NCBI RefSeq assembly: GCF_016745095.1
Contig: NZ_CP067087.1
Span: 1,910,501-1,974,500, forward strand
Length of the DNA stretch: 64,000 bases
Direction of reading: 5' to 3'
From: Croceicoccus sp. YJ47
GTDB lineage: Bacteria; Pseudomonadota; Alphaproteobacteria; Sphingomonadales; Sphingomonadaceae
This document shows, in pieces, positions 47,077 through 56,497 of this stretch. A program made the translations under genes and the position numbers. Numbering within the stretch: the first letter of the stretch is position 1; every line of letters begins with the position of its first letter. Below the pieces are notes generated by a model. The model had not been told where the DNA came from, did not search any database, and saw nothing but the letters and a program-made list of their open reading frames with translations.

Positions 47077-47159
47077 AACCGCCGTATCTCTGCCTCTGCA
47101 CGGCGGATCCGTGGCATTCCATGGTTGAACCCGGCGCGCGGGTGTAGGATGGGGCGCGC

Positions 47160-48794
47160 ATGTCCATGATCCTGCGTCCTGTATTTCTCCTGTTCTCGAT
47201 CCTGTGTCTGTTGGCCATGCCGCACATGGCGCAGGCGCAATTGCTGCCCGCGACGGGGGGCGACGAAGAAGCGGCCGAGCAGGCGCCCGACCCCTATGGC
47301 CGCGAAACGCCGCGCGATGCGGTGACCGAACTGATCCGTGCGCTCGCCGGACAGGATTATGCGCAGGCCTCGCACTATTTCGATTTCGAGAATGCCGACA
47401 CCACCGCCGGCGAATCGGATGCGCAGGTGCTGGCCGCGACATTGCAGGCCTCGCTTGACGCCGGGGGCAAGCTGCGCAGCTTCTCCGAATTGTCGAGCGA
47501 TGCGGCGGGCCGCGTCGACGATGGCCTCCCGCCCGACCGCGAACGCATCGGCACGCTGGGCGATGCGGACAACACGCCGATCGTCCTGATGCGGTCGGAA
47601 TCGGCGGATGGCGCGATGGTGTGGCGCATTGCCCCCGAAACGGTCGACGCGCTGGAGGGGCAATCGCGCGATCTGCAGCTGACCGACAGCAATATCGACG
47701 AGATCGAGGGCGGCTGGGCGATTGCGGGCGCGCCGATTGGCGACTGGCTGATGGTGATCGGCGTGTTCCTCGGCCTGTTCATTGCCTTTCGTCTCGTCGC
47801 GGCGGCCATATTGTGGCTGCTGCGCGCGGCGCTGTCCGATCCGCATACGAACGGATTGTATCGTTTTCTCGATGCCGCGCTGCCGCCGTTCGCGCTCCTG
47901 CTCGCGGTAATCGTGTTTCAGCTTTGGGGCGGGGGCGCCTCCATCTCCATCATCGCGCGTCAGACGGCGCTGCGCTATATCGGCATTGCCGCGTGGGTGG
48001 CGCTCGCCTGGTTCGCCCTGCGGTTGATCGACACGATCGCGCGCACGCTCACCCACCGGATGGAGAAGGCCGAGCGTCGACAGGCGGTGTCGGTCGTGAC
48101 GCTGGCGCGACGCGCGGCGAAGATCATCCTGCTCGGCATCGCGACGGTGGCCATTCTCGACACGCTGGGCATCGACGTGACGACGGGGATCGCCGCACTC
48201 GGCATCGGCGGTCTGGCGCTCGCTCTCGGCGCGCAGAAGACGATCGAAAATCTCGTGGGCAGCGTGATGGTGATTGCCGACCGTCCGGTGCAGGTCGGCG
48301 ATTTCTGCCGCGTGGGCGACGTGACCGGCACGGTGGAGGATATCGGCATGCGGTCCACCCGGATCCGCACGCTGGACCGGACGCTGGTGACCATTCCCAA
48401 TGGCGATTTCAGCTCGCTTCAGATCGAGAATTACGCCGCCCGCGACCAGTTCCTGTTCCACCCGACGATCGGCCTCGAATATGCGCTCACGCCGGAGCAG
48501 TTGCGCGATGGCATCCGCATCATCGAAAGCGTGCTTCAGGAGAACGAGCATGTCGCGATCGACTGGCGCGCGCGGTTGAAGAATTTCGGCGCAAGTTCGC
48601 TCGATATCGAGGTGTTCGCCTATATTGAGGTGAGCGATTATGCCGAGAGCCTCGCCATTCGTCAGGCGCTGCTGCTCGACATTTACGACCGGCTGCATGC
48701 CGCGAATATCGGCGTCGCCTTCCCGACGCAGACGCTCTACCTGCGCCGCGATGCCGACGGGTCCGAAGGGGATGGGGACGCGGCGAAGGGCTGA
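47160..48794 (+). CDS. MscS-type mechanosensitive channel family protein
   Basis: A 544-residue protein: signal peptide (AMPHMAQA), a periplasmic domain of some 170 residues, three to five membrane segments and the MscS core with the pore helix IAALGIGGLALALGAQKTIENLVGS and the beta-domain VQVGDFCRVGDVTGTVEDIGMRSTRIRT. The N-terminal domain is larger than in E. coli MscS. The 3' end overlaps the convergent esterase gene by 58 bp. Confidence 0.92.
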   Translation: MSMILRPVFLLFSILCLLAMPHMAQAQLLPATGGDEEAAEQAPDPYGRETPRDAVTELIRALAGQDYAQASHYFDFENADTTAGESDAQVLAATLQASLDAGGKLRSFSELSSDAAGRVDDGLPPDRERIGTLGDADNTPIVLMRSESADGAMVWRIAPETVDALEGQSRDLQLTDSNIDEIEGGWAIAGAPIGDWLMVIGVFLGLFIAFRLVAAAILWLLRAALSDPHTNGLYRFLDAALPPFALLLAVIVFQLWGGGASISIIARQTALRYIGIAAWVALAWFALRLIDTIARTLTHRMEKAERRQAVSVVTLARRAAKIILLGIATVAILDTLGIDVTTGIAALGIGGLALALGAQKTIENLVGSVMVIADRPVQVGDFCRVGDVTGTVEDIGMRSTRIRTLDRTLVTIPNGDFSSLQIENYAARDQFLFHPTIGLEYALTPEQLRDGIRIIESVLQENEHVAIDWRARLKNFGASSLDIEVFAYIEVSDYAESLAIRQALLLDIYDRLHAANIGVAFPTQTLYLRRDADGSEGDGDAAKG

Positions 48795-49738
48795 GCCGCT
48801 GCCGGAGCACCCGGAGCCGCATCGCCGCTGGCCGGGCCGGCGACGGTGCGCACGAAAGCGGCCATGTCGGACAGTGCGGGGCTGTTGCCGCGCAGCGGGC
48901 GGGCGAGGCTGGTGACGATGCCGACATGGCCGACGCCGTCGTAGCGCCGCAAGGTCGCGGCAACCCCGCCCGCGCGCAGCCTTTGCGCGAGCGCCTCGCT
49001 ATTGCGGGGGAGCACGGTCTCGTCCTTCGCCCCGAACATGAGCAGCGCCGGCGGATCGCCCGCGCCGGCCCAGGTGACCGGCTGCGTTTCGGCCGCATCG
49101 GGCCACTGGCCAAAGGCGGCGCGGCTGGCCTCCACATCGAAAGGCGCGAAATCATAGGGTCCTGCAAGCCCTGCGAAACCGCGCACAGCCGCCCTGTCGG
49201 CGCCAAGCCAGCGGTCGTCGAACGCCAGCATCGCGGCGATATACGCCCCTGCCGAATGGCCGGCGAGCACGATGCGCGACCCATCCCCGCCATACTCGCC
49301 CGCATGCGCCCGCGCCCAGCGCACCGCCGCGGCCCCATCCTCGACAAAGGCGGGGTAGCGCACCTGCGGCACCAGCCGGTAATCGGGCACGATGGTCACG
49401 AAACCCTGCGCCGAAAGGGCCCGGCCCACGAAATCATAGCCGCGCCGCGTCCCGCTGCTCCAGCTCCCGCCGTAGAAGAACACGACCACGGGGCGGTCGC
49501 CGGCATTCGCGGTCGCGCCCGGCGCGCTGTCCCTGGGCGCATAGATGTCGAGCCTTTGCCGCGGGTCGTCGCCATAGGGGATGCCGGTCGCGACCCGCCG
49601 TGCGCCGCCGTCCTTCGGCATGAGGCTGTTGAATGTGCGCAGCGGCGAACACGCAGCCACCGCACCCGTGCCGAGCAGGATCGCGGCCATGGCGATCCAT
49701 GCCGGTGCCTTGCCGCCTCGTTGCCTCCACCGTGTCAT
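48737..49738 (-). CDS. alpha/beta hydrolase, esterase-like lipoprotein
   Basis: A 333-residue protein with a lipobox (VAAC, Cys30), so likely membrane-anchored, and an esterase fold: oxyanion YGGSW (89-93), nucleophile Ser162 in GHSAG, and His in GVGHVG near the C-terminus. It resembles the BD-FAE/carboxylesterase group (hormone-sensitive-lipase-like). The Pro/Ser/Ala-rich C-terminus is what overlaps the mscS-type gene. AGGGGGACGGGA upstream supports the start at 49738. It diverges from the Crp/Fnr gene with about 120 bp between. Confidence 0.88.
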   Translation of the reverse strand: MTRWRQRGGKAPAWIAMAAILLGTGAVAACSPLRTFNSLMPKDGGARRVATGIPYGDDPRQRLDIYAPRDSAPGATANAGDRPVVVFFYGGSWSSGTRRGYDFVGRALSAQGFVTIVPDYRLVPQVRYPAFVEDGAAAVRWARAHAGEYGGDGSRIVLAGHSAGAYIAAMLAFDDRWLGADRAAVRGFAGLAGPYDFAPFDVEASRAAFGQWPDAAETQPVTWAGAGDPPALLMFGAKDETVLPRNSEALAQRLRAGGVAATLRRYDGVGHVGIVTSLARPLRGNSPALSDMAAFVRTVAGPASGDAAPGAPAAAQPFAASPSPSDPSASRRR

Positions 49739-49861
49739 TCCCGTCCCCCTGCGCATCGGCACCGCCGCCGCTATCCGTGTCCGCCCCGCATTTGGCAAGC
49801 GCCTGCAAACAGGAGAAATTAGACTTGTCGCCGCCCCGCGCTCCATTACAGATGTAACGGG

Positions 49862-50659
49862 ATGAAAGGGATTGGTGTGAGCAGATCGTTCGGTTCGCTT
49901 GAAAAGGCCGGGAAGCATTGCGGCGGACTGCTCGCCATGGACCGGCGCATGCGGCCCCATCTTCCCGATGGTCATCGCTGGAACCTGTCGGACGCGATCC
50001 TCGACACCCGCCGGGTGCAGCGCGATACGCAGATTTCCTTTGCCGAACGCATGGCGGAACCGCTCCTGCATATCGAGGAAGGCCTCGCCTACAGCTTCAC
50101 CACGCTGCCCGACGGGCGCCGCCATGTCGAGGATATGTTCGGCAGCGGCGGCGTGTGCAACTGGAGGCAGAGCCTGCGCGCCGCGCTCCCCTATGCGCTC
50201 ATGCTGAAGGCGGGGACCACGATCACCCGGCTCGACACGGCCGCCGTCCTGCGCGAGATGGAGCGCGATCCCCATCTGGCCGAGGCGTTTCGCAGGCTCG
50301 ACCTGTCGCGGCAATGGCGCCTGCGCCAGCGCAGCCGCACCCTCATCAGCGGGGCCATCCATGACGGGCTCATGCATGTCCTCCTCGATCTCAGCTTCGA
50401 GACGCATGGCACCTTCGGGCGCTTCGACCCGATGCCCGTCCAGATGACGCAGGAGGAGATCAGCACCATCCTCGGCTCCTCCACCGTCCATGTGAACCGT
50501 ACGGTGAAGAAGCTCGTGGCCGATGGCCGCCTGCGCCGCCGCAGCCGCGTGTTCGAAATCGTCGACCCGGACCGCGAACGCCAGCGTCTCGCCTATGACA
50601 CGCCCTCATTCCCGGCTATCGCCGGCAAACCCGCTCTTGTGAAGGAACCATCCGCATGA
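49862..50659 (+). CDS. Crp/Fnr family transcriptional regulator
   Basis: About 265 residues: N-terminal cyclic-nucleotide-binding-like domain (ILDTRRVQRDTQISFAER, LLHIEEGLAYSFTTLPDGRRHVEDMF) and a C-terminal winged helix (MTQEEISTILGSSTVHVNRTVKKLVADGRL). Of its few cysteines none form an FNR-like Fe-S cluster set. The GTG at 49877 is an alternative start. The stop overlaps the next gene (ATGA), so this regulator and the DUF305/LVIVD protein are co-translated and it may autoregulate the pair. Confidence 0.88.
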   Translation: MKGIGVSRSFGSLEKAGKHCGGLLAMDRRMRPHLPDGHRWNLSDAILDTRRVQRDTQISFAERMAEPLLHIEEGLAYSFTTLPDGRRHVEDMFGSGGVCNWRQSLRAALPYALMLKAGTTITRLDTAAVLREMERDPHLAEAFRRLDLSRQWRLRQRSRTLISGAIHDGLMHVLLDLSFETHGTFGRFDPMPVQMTQEEISTILGSSTVHVNRTVKKLVADGRLRRRSRVFEIVDPDRERQRLAYDTPSFPAIAGKPALVKEPSA

Positions 50660-52878
50660 TCGTCACGCCTGCCGTTTTTCGCCTTTCATTGCCGGCCATG
50701 CTGCTCGCCACGGTTCCGATGTTCGCCCCGGCCATGGCGCAGACGGCGCCGATCGTGCAGCCCGGCGGCGTCGGCGCCGGTGCGCGCAATCTTTCGGCGG
50801 AGCAGGCCCGGCAGCTGGCAGGGGCGCAATATTCGCCCGCCGATGTCGATTTCATGCAGCAGATGATCGCCCACCACCGGCAGGCGGTCGAGATGGCCGC
50901 ACTCGTCGCGGATCGCACCAATCGGGAGGAGATCGTCGCGGTCGCGGGCCGCATCGACGCAGGGCAGGCGGACGAGATCGCCTTCATGACCAACTGGCTC
51001 GCCGAACATGGCGAACCTGTTGAAATGGCCGGCATGGGCCATGCGCACCACACCGACATGAAAGGCATGGCCAGCCCGCAGCAGATGGCCCGGCTCGCCG
51101 CGTCGAACGGGGCGAATTTCGATGCGCAGTTCCTCACCCTCATGATCGCGCACCACGAAGGCGCGGTCGACATGGTCGATGCGCTGCTGCAACAGCCGGG
51201 CACGGCCTATGACCCGGTCATGCTGGAATTCACCGATGATGTGAAGAACGACCAGAACGCCGAGATCGAGCGGATGAACGCCGTCCTCGCCAGCCTGTCG
51301 GACGATCCGCGCGCGACATTGACCGCAGGGCTGACCGATGCGGGGCAGGCGATCGAGAACCTGCGCCTCGTCACCAGCCTGCCGAAACCCGCCGGATTCT
51401 TCGACCCCGCCAATCCGGGCGAGTTGCAGCCGCTGAAACCCAAAAAGACCGGCGAGGAGGACGCAGACGCCGCCGTCGCCTCCGACCCCCGCGACGAGGA
51501 AGCGGACAAGCCGCAATTCGGCACGCGCAGCCCGCTGCTCTCCTTTGCCAATACCGACATGGCCTTTGCCGGCGATTTGATGGTCGCGGGCAATTACCAC
51601 GGGTGGAACGCCTATCGCCTGAGCGAGGATGGCGTGCCCGTGCTGGTCAGTTCGGTCGTGTGTCCGGGCGGGCAGGGCGACGTGTCGATCGTCGGCGATC
51701 TGCTGCTGATGAGCGTGCAGGACACGCGCGCCCGCAAGGATTGCGGATTGCAGGGCGTGTCCGGAAAGGTCAGCGACGAACGCTTCCGCGGGCTGCGCAT
51801 CTTCGACATTTCGGACATCACGAAGCCGGTGCAGGTCGGACAGGTGCAGACCTGCCGCGGGTCGCACACCCATTCGGTCGTGTCGCAGACGAAGGACGCG
51901 CTCATCGTCTATAACTCCGGCACCTCGCGCGTGCGGGACGAGGAAGAGCTGGCCGGTTGCATCGGGGAGGTGCCGGGCGACGATCGCACGGCCCTGTTCC
52001 GCATCGATGTCATCGAGATCCCGCTTGCCGATCCGTCGCAGGCGCGCATCGTCGACAGCCCCGCCGTTTTCGCGGATGAGGAAACCGGGCGGCTCGCCGG
52101 GCTGTGGCAGGGAGGCGACCATGGCGACGACACGCAGGATACCAGCCGCACCGACCAATGCCACGACATCACCGTGTTCCCGTCCAAGAACCTCGCCGCG
52201 GGCGCATGTTCGGGCAACGGGATCATTTTCGACATTTCCGACCCGCGCAAGCCGAAGCGCATCGACGAAGTTGTCGACAAGGGCTTTGCCTACTGGCACT
52301 CCGCGACGTTCAACAATGACGGGACGAAGGTGCTGTTCACCGACGAATGGGGCGGCGGCGGGCGCCCGCGTTGTCGCGCTTCCGACCCGAAGAACTGGGG
52401 CGCCGACGCGATCTATGAAATCGTGGATGGACAGCTCGAATTCCGCAGCCTGTACAAGCTGCCCGCGCCGCAGGGGGACAAGGAAAATTGCGTCGCGCAC
52501 AACGGTTCGATCATTCCGGTGCCGGGGCGCGATATCTTCGTGCAGGCCTGGTATCAGGGCGGCATCTCGGTCGTCGATTTCACCGATCCCGCCAACCCGT
52601 TCGAGATTGCCTATTTCGACCGCGGGCCCATTGACGAGGATCAGCTGGTGACCGGCGGATACTGGTCTGCATACTGGTACAACGGACGCATCTACGCGAC
52701 CGAGATCACGCGCGGGCTGGACGTGTTCGCATTGGAGCCGAGCGAGTTTTTGAGCGCGGAGGAAATCGCCGCTGCCGAAGCCGCCGACCAGGGCAACACC
52801 TTCAACCCGCAGCAGCAGTTCCCCGTGACCTGGCCCGCATCGGTGACCGCCGCGCTCGACAAAAAGGCAGAAGGCTAA
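50656..52878 (+). CDS. secreted DUF305 and LVIVD-repeat fusion protein
   Basis: A 740-residue exported protein (signal peptide MLLATVPMFAPAMA). Residues about 45-225 are a DUF305 ferritin-like domain with paired motifs HHRQAVEM (73-80) and HHEGAVDM (166-173) and a His/Met-rich MGHAHHTDM between them. An acidic linker follows (about 256-285), then a beta-propeller of LVIVD-type repeats (FDISDITKPVQVG, FDISDPRKPKRIDE, VDFTDPANPFEIA). The Cys residues in the propeller could form disulfides. His/Met pairs suggest metal handling, possibly copper; that is inference. Both domains are known separately; the fusion plus Crp/Fnr overlap suggests a stress-induced periplasmic function. Confidence 0.85.
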   Translation: MIVTPAVFRLSLPAMLLATVPMFAPAMAQTAPIVQPGGVGAGARNLSAEQARQLAGAQYSPADVDFMQQMIAHHRQAVEMAALVADRTNREEIVAVAGRIDAGQADEIAFMTNWLAEHGEPVEMAGMGHAHHTDMKGMASPQQMARLAASNGANFDAQFLTLMIAHHEGAVDMVDALLQQPGTAYDPVMLEFTDDVKNDQNAEIERMNAVLASLSDDPRATLTAGLTDAGQAIENLRLVTSLPKPAGFFDPANPGELQPLKPKKTGEEDADAAVASDPRDEEADKPQFGTRSPLLSFANTDMAFAGDLMVAGNYHGWNAYRLSEDGVPVLVSSVVCPGGQGDVSIVGDLLLMSVQDTRARKDCGLQGVSGKVSDERFRGLRIFDISDITKPVQVGQVQTCRGSHTHSVVSQTKDALIVYNSGTSRVRDEEELAGCIGEVPGDDRTALFRIDVIEIPLADPSQARIVDSPAVFADEETGRLAGLWQGGDHGDDTQDTSRTDQCHDITVFPSKNLAAGACSGNGIIFDISDPRKPKRIDEVVDKGFAYWHSATFNNDGTKVLFTDEWGGGGRPRCRASDPKNWGADAIYEIVDGQLEFRSLYKLPAPQGDKENCVAHNGSIIPVPGRDIFVQAWYQGGISVVDFTDPANPFEIAYFDRGPIDEDQLVTGGYWSAYWYNGRIYATEITRGLDVFALEPSEFLSAEEIAAAEAADQGNTFNPQQQFPVTWPASVTAALDKKAEG

Positions 52879-52917
52879 GCCTCACCTTCGCGGCGAAACC
52901 GTGCTAGGACACCGGCC

Positions 52918-53670
52918 ATGTCGCATCGCCTCGTCCTTCGTTTCTCCGCAATACCCGATACGGCGGTCAGCATCGCGCTGGCCGCCGGGATCGTTACGGC
53001 GTGGCTCGCCATTCATGTCGGCGCGATCTTCGCGTGGGAATGGCAATGGGGCACCGCGCCTCTCGCCGTGCTGCTCATCGCGGTGCAGACGTGGCTCTCG
53101 GTCGGGCTGTTCATCATCGCGCATGATTGCATGCACGGCTCGCTCGCGCCCGGTCATGACAGGGTGCAGCATGCGCTCGGCACGTTTGCGCTGGGTGCGT
53201 ATGCGGCGCTGTCCTATCGTGCGATGCTGCCCGCGCATCACCGGCACCATGCCGCGCCCGGCTCATCGGAGGATCCCGATTTCCACGCCGGCAATCCGCA
53301 TGCGCTGCTGCCGTGGTTTGCTGCGTTCTTCGGCCGCTATTACACTCATGGGCAGATCGTCCGGATCACGCTCGTCGCGCTGCTCTACATGGCGCTGGGC
53401 GCGCGGCTGGTGAACATCGCGGCGTTCTGGGCGGTGCCGGCGGTGCTGGCGCTGGTGCAATTGTTCGTGTTCGGCACGTGGTTGCCGCATCGCCACGGCG
53501 CCGACGGTTTCGCGGACCATCACAACGCGCGCAGCCTGCGCGGGGGCGGGCGGGGCGCGATGCTGCGCTCGCTCCTCGCCTGCTTTCACTTCGGCGGCTA
53601 TCATCACGAACATCATCTTTCGCCCGGCACGCCATGGTGGTGCCTGCCGCGGGTGACGCGGAGGCGTTAG
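52918..53670 (+). CDS. crtW: beta-carotene ketolase (CrtW type)
   Basis: A 250-residue membrane di-iron oxygenase. Histidine motifs HDCMH (69-73), HHRHH (107-111) and HHEHH (229-233), with FGTWLPHR and HNARSL, are characteristic of CrtW rather than CrtR or fatty-acid desaturases. It adds 4-keto groups to beta-ionone rings, giving echinenone, canthaxanthin or, with a hydroxylase, astaxanthin. No other carotenoid gene is in the window. It lies 39 bp after the LVIVD gene and its stop overlaps that of the convergent fghA. Confidence 0.92.
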   Translation: MSHRLVLRFSAIPDTAVSIALAAGIVTAWLAIHVGAIFAWEWQWGTAPLAVLLIAVQTWLSVGLFIIAHDCMHGSLAPGHDRVQHALGTFALGAYAALSYRAMLPAHHRHHAAPGSSEDPDFHAGNPHALLPWFAAFFGRYYTHGQIVRITLVALLYMALGARLVNIAAFWAVPAVLALVQLFVFGTWLPHRHGADGFADHHNARSLRGGGRGAMLRSLLACFHFGGYHHEHHLSPGTPWWCLPRVTRRR

Positions 53671-54500
53671 GCCTTCAACCGCTCCGCGTGCCAGGCGACG
53701 TGATCCGCCATGAAGGTGGAGATGAAGTAATAGGAGTGGTCGTAGCCCTCCTGCATCCGGATATCGGCGGCAATGCCCGCATCCTTGCAGGCCTGCCGCA
53801 GCAATTCGGGCTTTAGCTGCTCGACCAGGAAATCGTCGGACGTCCCCTGTTCGATCAGCAATTCGGGCACGCGCGCGCCATCCTCGATCAGCGCGACGGC
53901 ATCGTATTCGCGCCATTTCGCCCGGTCCGCCCCGATATAGCGGGTGAGCGCCTTGTCCCCCCACGGGCATTGCAGCGGCGCGACGATGGGGGCAAATGCG
54001 CTGACCGAACGGAACCGGGCCGGATCGCGCAGCGCCATGGTCAGCGCGCCGTGACCGCCCATCGAATGGCCGGTGATTGATTGCCGGTCCATGTCGGCGG
54101 GGAAATGCGCCCCGATCACCGCGGGCAGCTCGGTTTCCAGATAGGACCGCATGCGGTAATGCTGCGCCCAAGGCTGCTCGGTCGCATCGACGTAGAAACC
54201 GGCGCCTTTCCCGAAATCATAGGCCTCGTCATCGGGCACGTCGTCCCCGCGCGGCGAGGTGTCGGGCGCGACGAAGATGATGCCCTGTTCGGCGCAGGCG
54301 GCGCGATATTCGCCCTTTTCCGTGACATTGGCATGGGTGCAGGTCAGCCCCGACAGATACCACAGCACCGGCAGTTTCGCGCCCGGCGCATGATCGGGCA
54401 CGAAGACCGAGAATGTCATTTCGGTCCCCGTTTCCGCGCTGGCATGGGTGTGGACGCTTTGCACGCCGCCGTGCGAACGGTTCTGCGCTGTGGTTTCCAT
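53667..54500 (-). CDS. fghA: S-formylglutathione hydrolase
   Basis: Hydrolyses S-formylglutathione to formate and glutathione, last step of GSH-dependent formaldehyde oxidation. A 277-residue esterase-D-type protein with LSGLTCTHANV, the nucleophile in SITGHSMGGHGAL, the Asp in GTSDDFLVEQL and the His in DHSYYFI. GAAGGA precedes the start at 54500. It is the last gene of the frmA operon. Confidence 0.95.
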   Translation of the reverse strand: METTAQNRSHGGVQSVHTHASAETGTEMTFSVFVPDHAPGAKLPVLWYLSGLTCTHANVTEKGEYRAACAEQGIIFVAPDTSPRGDDVPDDEAYDFGKGAGFYVDATEQPWAQHYRMRSYLETELPAVIGAHFPADMDRQSITGHSMGGHGALTMALRDPARFRSVSAFAPIVAPLQCPWGDKALTRYIGADRAKWREYDAVALIEDGARVPELLIEQGTSDDFLVEQLKPELLRQACKDAGIAADIRMQEGYDHSYYFISTFMADHVAWHAERLKA

Positions 54501-54528
54501 GGGTTCGGTCCTTCTCGCGGCGTCGGTA

Positions 54529-54918
54529 TCAGGGGCGGTGGAGGCCGCAGATCTTGTGCCCGTCGAGATCGCGGAAATAGGACAGGTACATCGTGCCCAT
54601 GCTCGCCTCGCGCTTGCCCGGGGGGTTTTCGATGCTGGTCGCGCCGTTGGCGACGGCGACATCGTGCAGTTCCTTCACCTGTTCCGGCGAATCGCAGGCG
54701 ATGCCGATCGTCATGCCGTTCGCGGTGGTCGCAGGCTCGTCATTGATCGGCTGCGTGATGGCCAGCATGGAACCGCCATGCGCGAAGAACACGCGGCGAT
54801 GTCCGCTGTTGGCGGTGTTGTCCATCCCGCCCTTGCACCCGACGACGGCGAGGATCTTTTCATAGAAGGCCTTCGCCTTGTCGATATCGTTGGTGCCGAT
54901 CATCACGTGGTTGAGCAT
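54529..54918 (-). CDS. VOC (glyoxalase/bleomycin-resistance) family protein
   Basis: A 129-residue protein of the vicinal-oxygen-chelate fold: MLNHVMIGTNDIDKAKAFYEK at the start and YFRDLDGHKICGLHRP at the end. AAAGGAGAG lies upstream of the ATG at 54918. Its position between frmA and fghA suggests a role in aldehyde or glutathione-adduct handling, which is inference. Confidence 0.9.
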   Translation of the reverse strand: MLNHVMIGTNDIDKAKAFYEKILAVVGCKGGMDNTANSGHRRVFFAHGGSMLAITQPINDEPATTANGMTIGIACDSPEQVKELHDVAVANGATSIENPPGKREASMGTMYLSYFRDLDGHKICGLHRP

Positions 54919-54931
54919 GCATTCTCTCCTT

Positions 54932-55270
54932 TTACGGGGTCCGGCCATTCACAGGGTCGGGGGCCGGCGGGCACCACAGGTCCGAAACCAGGTCGAGGTC
55001 CATGCGCTGCACCTCGCGTTCCATGGCGTCCCGCATGGCATCATAAGGCCCGGCGGCGATTTCGGTTCCGGCCAGCGCGGCAAAGGCCGCGTCGCGCGCC
55101 GCCCGGTCGGGCCACCGTGCAAAGGCGCAGAAATGCCCGGCCTCATTGGTGAAAAGCGCGGAGCCGTGGCTGTTCTCCTTCAACAGCAGCCGCGTCATCG
55201 CGTCCCAGCCCTCGCGAAATTGCGTTTCGCGGCCGGGACGGATGCGCCATTCGAAAAAGGTCGCGAGCAC
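54932..55270 (-). CDS. antibiotic biosynthesis monooxygenase-like (ABM domain) protein
   Basis: About 112 residues starting at GTG 55270 (LATFFEWRIRPGRETQFREGW), a dimeric ferredoxin-like ABM fold with WDAMTRLLL and FARWPDRAARDAAFA. Such small proteins act as cofactor-free oxygenases or have unknown roles. It sits 13 bp after frmA and 13 bp before the VOC gene, so it is an operon member. Confidence 0.78.
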   Translation of the reverse strand: MLATFFEWRIRPGRETQFREGWDAMTRLLLKENSHGSALFTNEAGHFCAFARWPDRAARDAAFAALAGTEIAAGPYDAMRDAMEREVQRMDLDLVSDLWCPPAPDPVNGRTP

Positions 55271-55283
55271 GGACCGCCAGTGA

Positions 55284-56390
55284 TCAGTAGACGACGACGC
55301 TGCGGATCGATTCGCCCGCATGCATCAGGTCGAAACCCTTGTTGATCTCGTCCAGCATGAGGACGTGGGTGATCATCGGGTCGATGTCGATCTTGCCGTT
55401 CATGTACCAGTCGACGATCTTGGGCACGTCGGTCCGGCCCTTCGCCCCGCCGAACGCGGTCCCGCGCCAGTTGCGCCCGGTGACGAGCTGAAACGGGCGC
55501 GTCTCGATCGTGGCGCCTGCCTCGGCGACGCCGATGATGATCGAGGTGCCCCACCCCTTGTGACAGCATTCGAGCGCGTCGCGCATCACCTTCGTATTGC
55601 CGGTGCAGTCGAACGAATAATCCGCCCCGCCGTCGAGCATGTTGACGAGATGTTCGACGACATTGCCGACATCCTTGGGGTTGACGAAATCGGTCATGCC
55701 GAACTTGCGGCCCCATTCTTCCTTGTCGCCGTTGATGTCGACGCCGACGATGCGGTCTGCGCCCGCCATGCGCGCACCCTGAATGACGTTCAATCCGATC
55801 CCGCCGAGGCCGAAAACCACGACATTGTCGCCGGGCTTCACCTTGGCCGTGTTGACCACCGCGCCGACGCCGGTCGTGACGCCGCACCCGACATAGCAGC
55901 TCGTCTTGAACGGGGCGTCCTCGCGGATTTTCGCAACGGCGATTTCGGGCAGCACGGTAAAGTTCGAGAACGTCGAACACCCCATGTAGTGGTAGATCGT
56001 CTCGCCCTTGTACGAAAAGCGGCTGGTCCCGTCGGGCATCAGCCCCTTGCCCTGCGTTTCGCGGATGGCGCTGCACAGGTTGGTCTTGCCCGACAGGCAC
56101 ATTTTGCACTGCCGGCATTCGGGGGTGTAGAGCGGGATGACATGGTCGTCGGGCTTCACGCTGGTGACGCCGGCGCCGATCTCGCGCACGATGCCGGCGC
56201 CTTCATGGCCGAGCACGCTGGGGAACAGCCCTTCGGCGTCCAGCCCGTCGAGCGTGTAGGCATCGGTATGGCACAGGCCGGTCGCCATGATCTCGACCAG
56301 GACCTCGCCCTCTTTGGGACCTTCGAGATCGAGCTCGACGATTTCGAGGGGCTTTTTCGCTTCGAATGCAACCGCGGCGCGGGTTTTCAT
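55284..56390 (-). CDS. frmA: S-(hydroxymethyl)glutathione dehydrogenase / class III alcohol dehydrogenase
   Basis: Oxidises S-hydroxymethylglutathione to S-formylglutathione with NAD+. A 368-residue zinc enzyme: catalytic-zinc ligands in GLCHTDAY and GHEGAG and the later Cys in [11 protein letters not shown], structural-zinc cysteines in [16 protein letters not shown], and the [10 protein letters not shown] site. GGAGATACC precedes the ATG at 56390. It heads the operon frmA-ABM-VOC-fghA and diverges from a LysR-type regulator. Confidence 0.96.
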   Translation of the reverse strand: MKTRAAVAFEAKKPLEIVELDLEGPKEGEVLVEIMATGLCHTDAYTLDGLDAEGLFPSVLGHEGAGIVREIGAGVTSVKPDDHVIPLYTPECRQCKMCLSGKTNLCSAIRETQGKGLMPDGTSRFSYKGETIYHYMGCSTFSNFTVLPEIAVAKIREDAPFKTSCYVGCGVTTGVGAVVNTAKVKPGDNVVVFGLGGIGLNVIQGARMAGADRIVGVDINGDKEEWGRKFGMTDFVNPKDVGNVVEHLVNMLDGGADYSFDCTGNTKVMRDALECCHKGWGTSIIIGVAEAGATIETRPFQLVTGRNWRGTAFGGAKGRTDVPKIVDWYMNGKIDIDPMITHVLMLDEINKGFDLMHAGESIRSVVVY

Positions 56391-56479
56391 AAAGGTATCT
56401 CCTGCTTTGCGCGCGAGTGTAGCGATCCCCCCGGATGGTGATAAAGGGGCATTTGAGAAAAGGATTATCGCAGCACGGT

Positions 56480-56485
56480 TATAAT
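56480..56485 (+). promoter_or_regulatory. candidate -10 box of the LysR gene
   Basis: A consensus TATAAT lies only 12 bp before the chosen lysR-type ATG. TTGAGA at about 56453 is a possible -35 at 21-bp spacing, which is long. If it is used, the transcript would have almost no leader. Confidence 0.4.
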
Positions 56486-56497
56486 GACGATGGGCGA

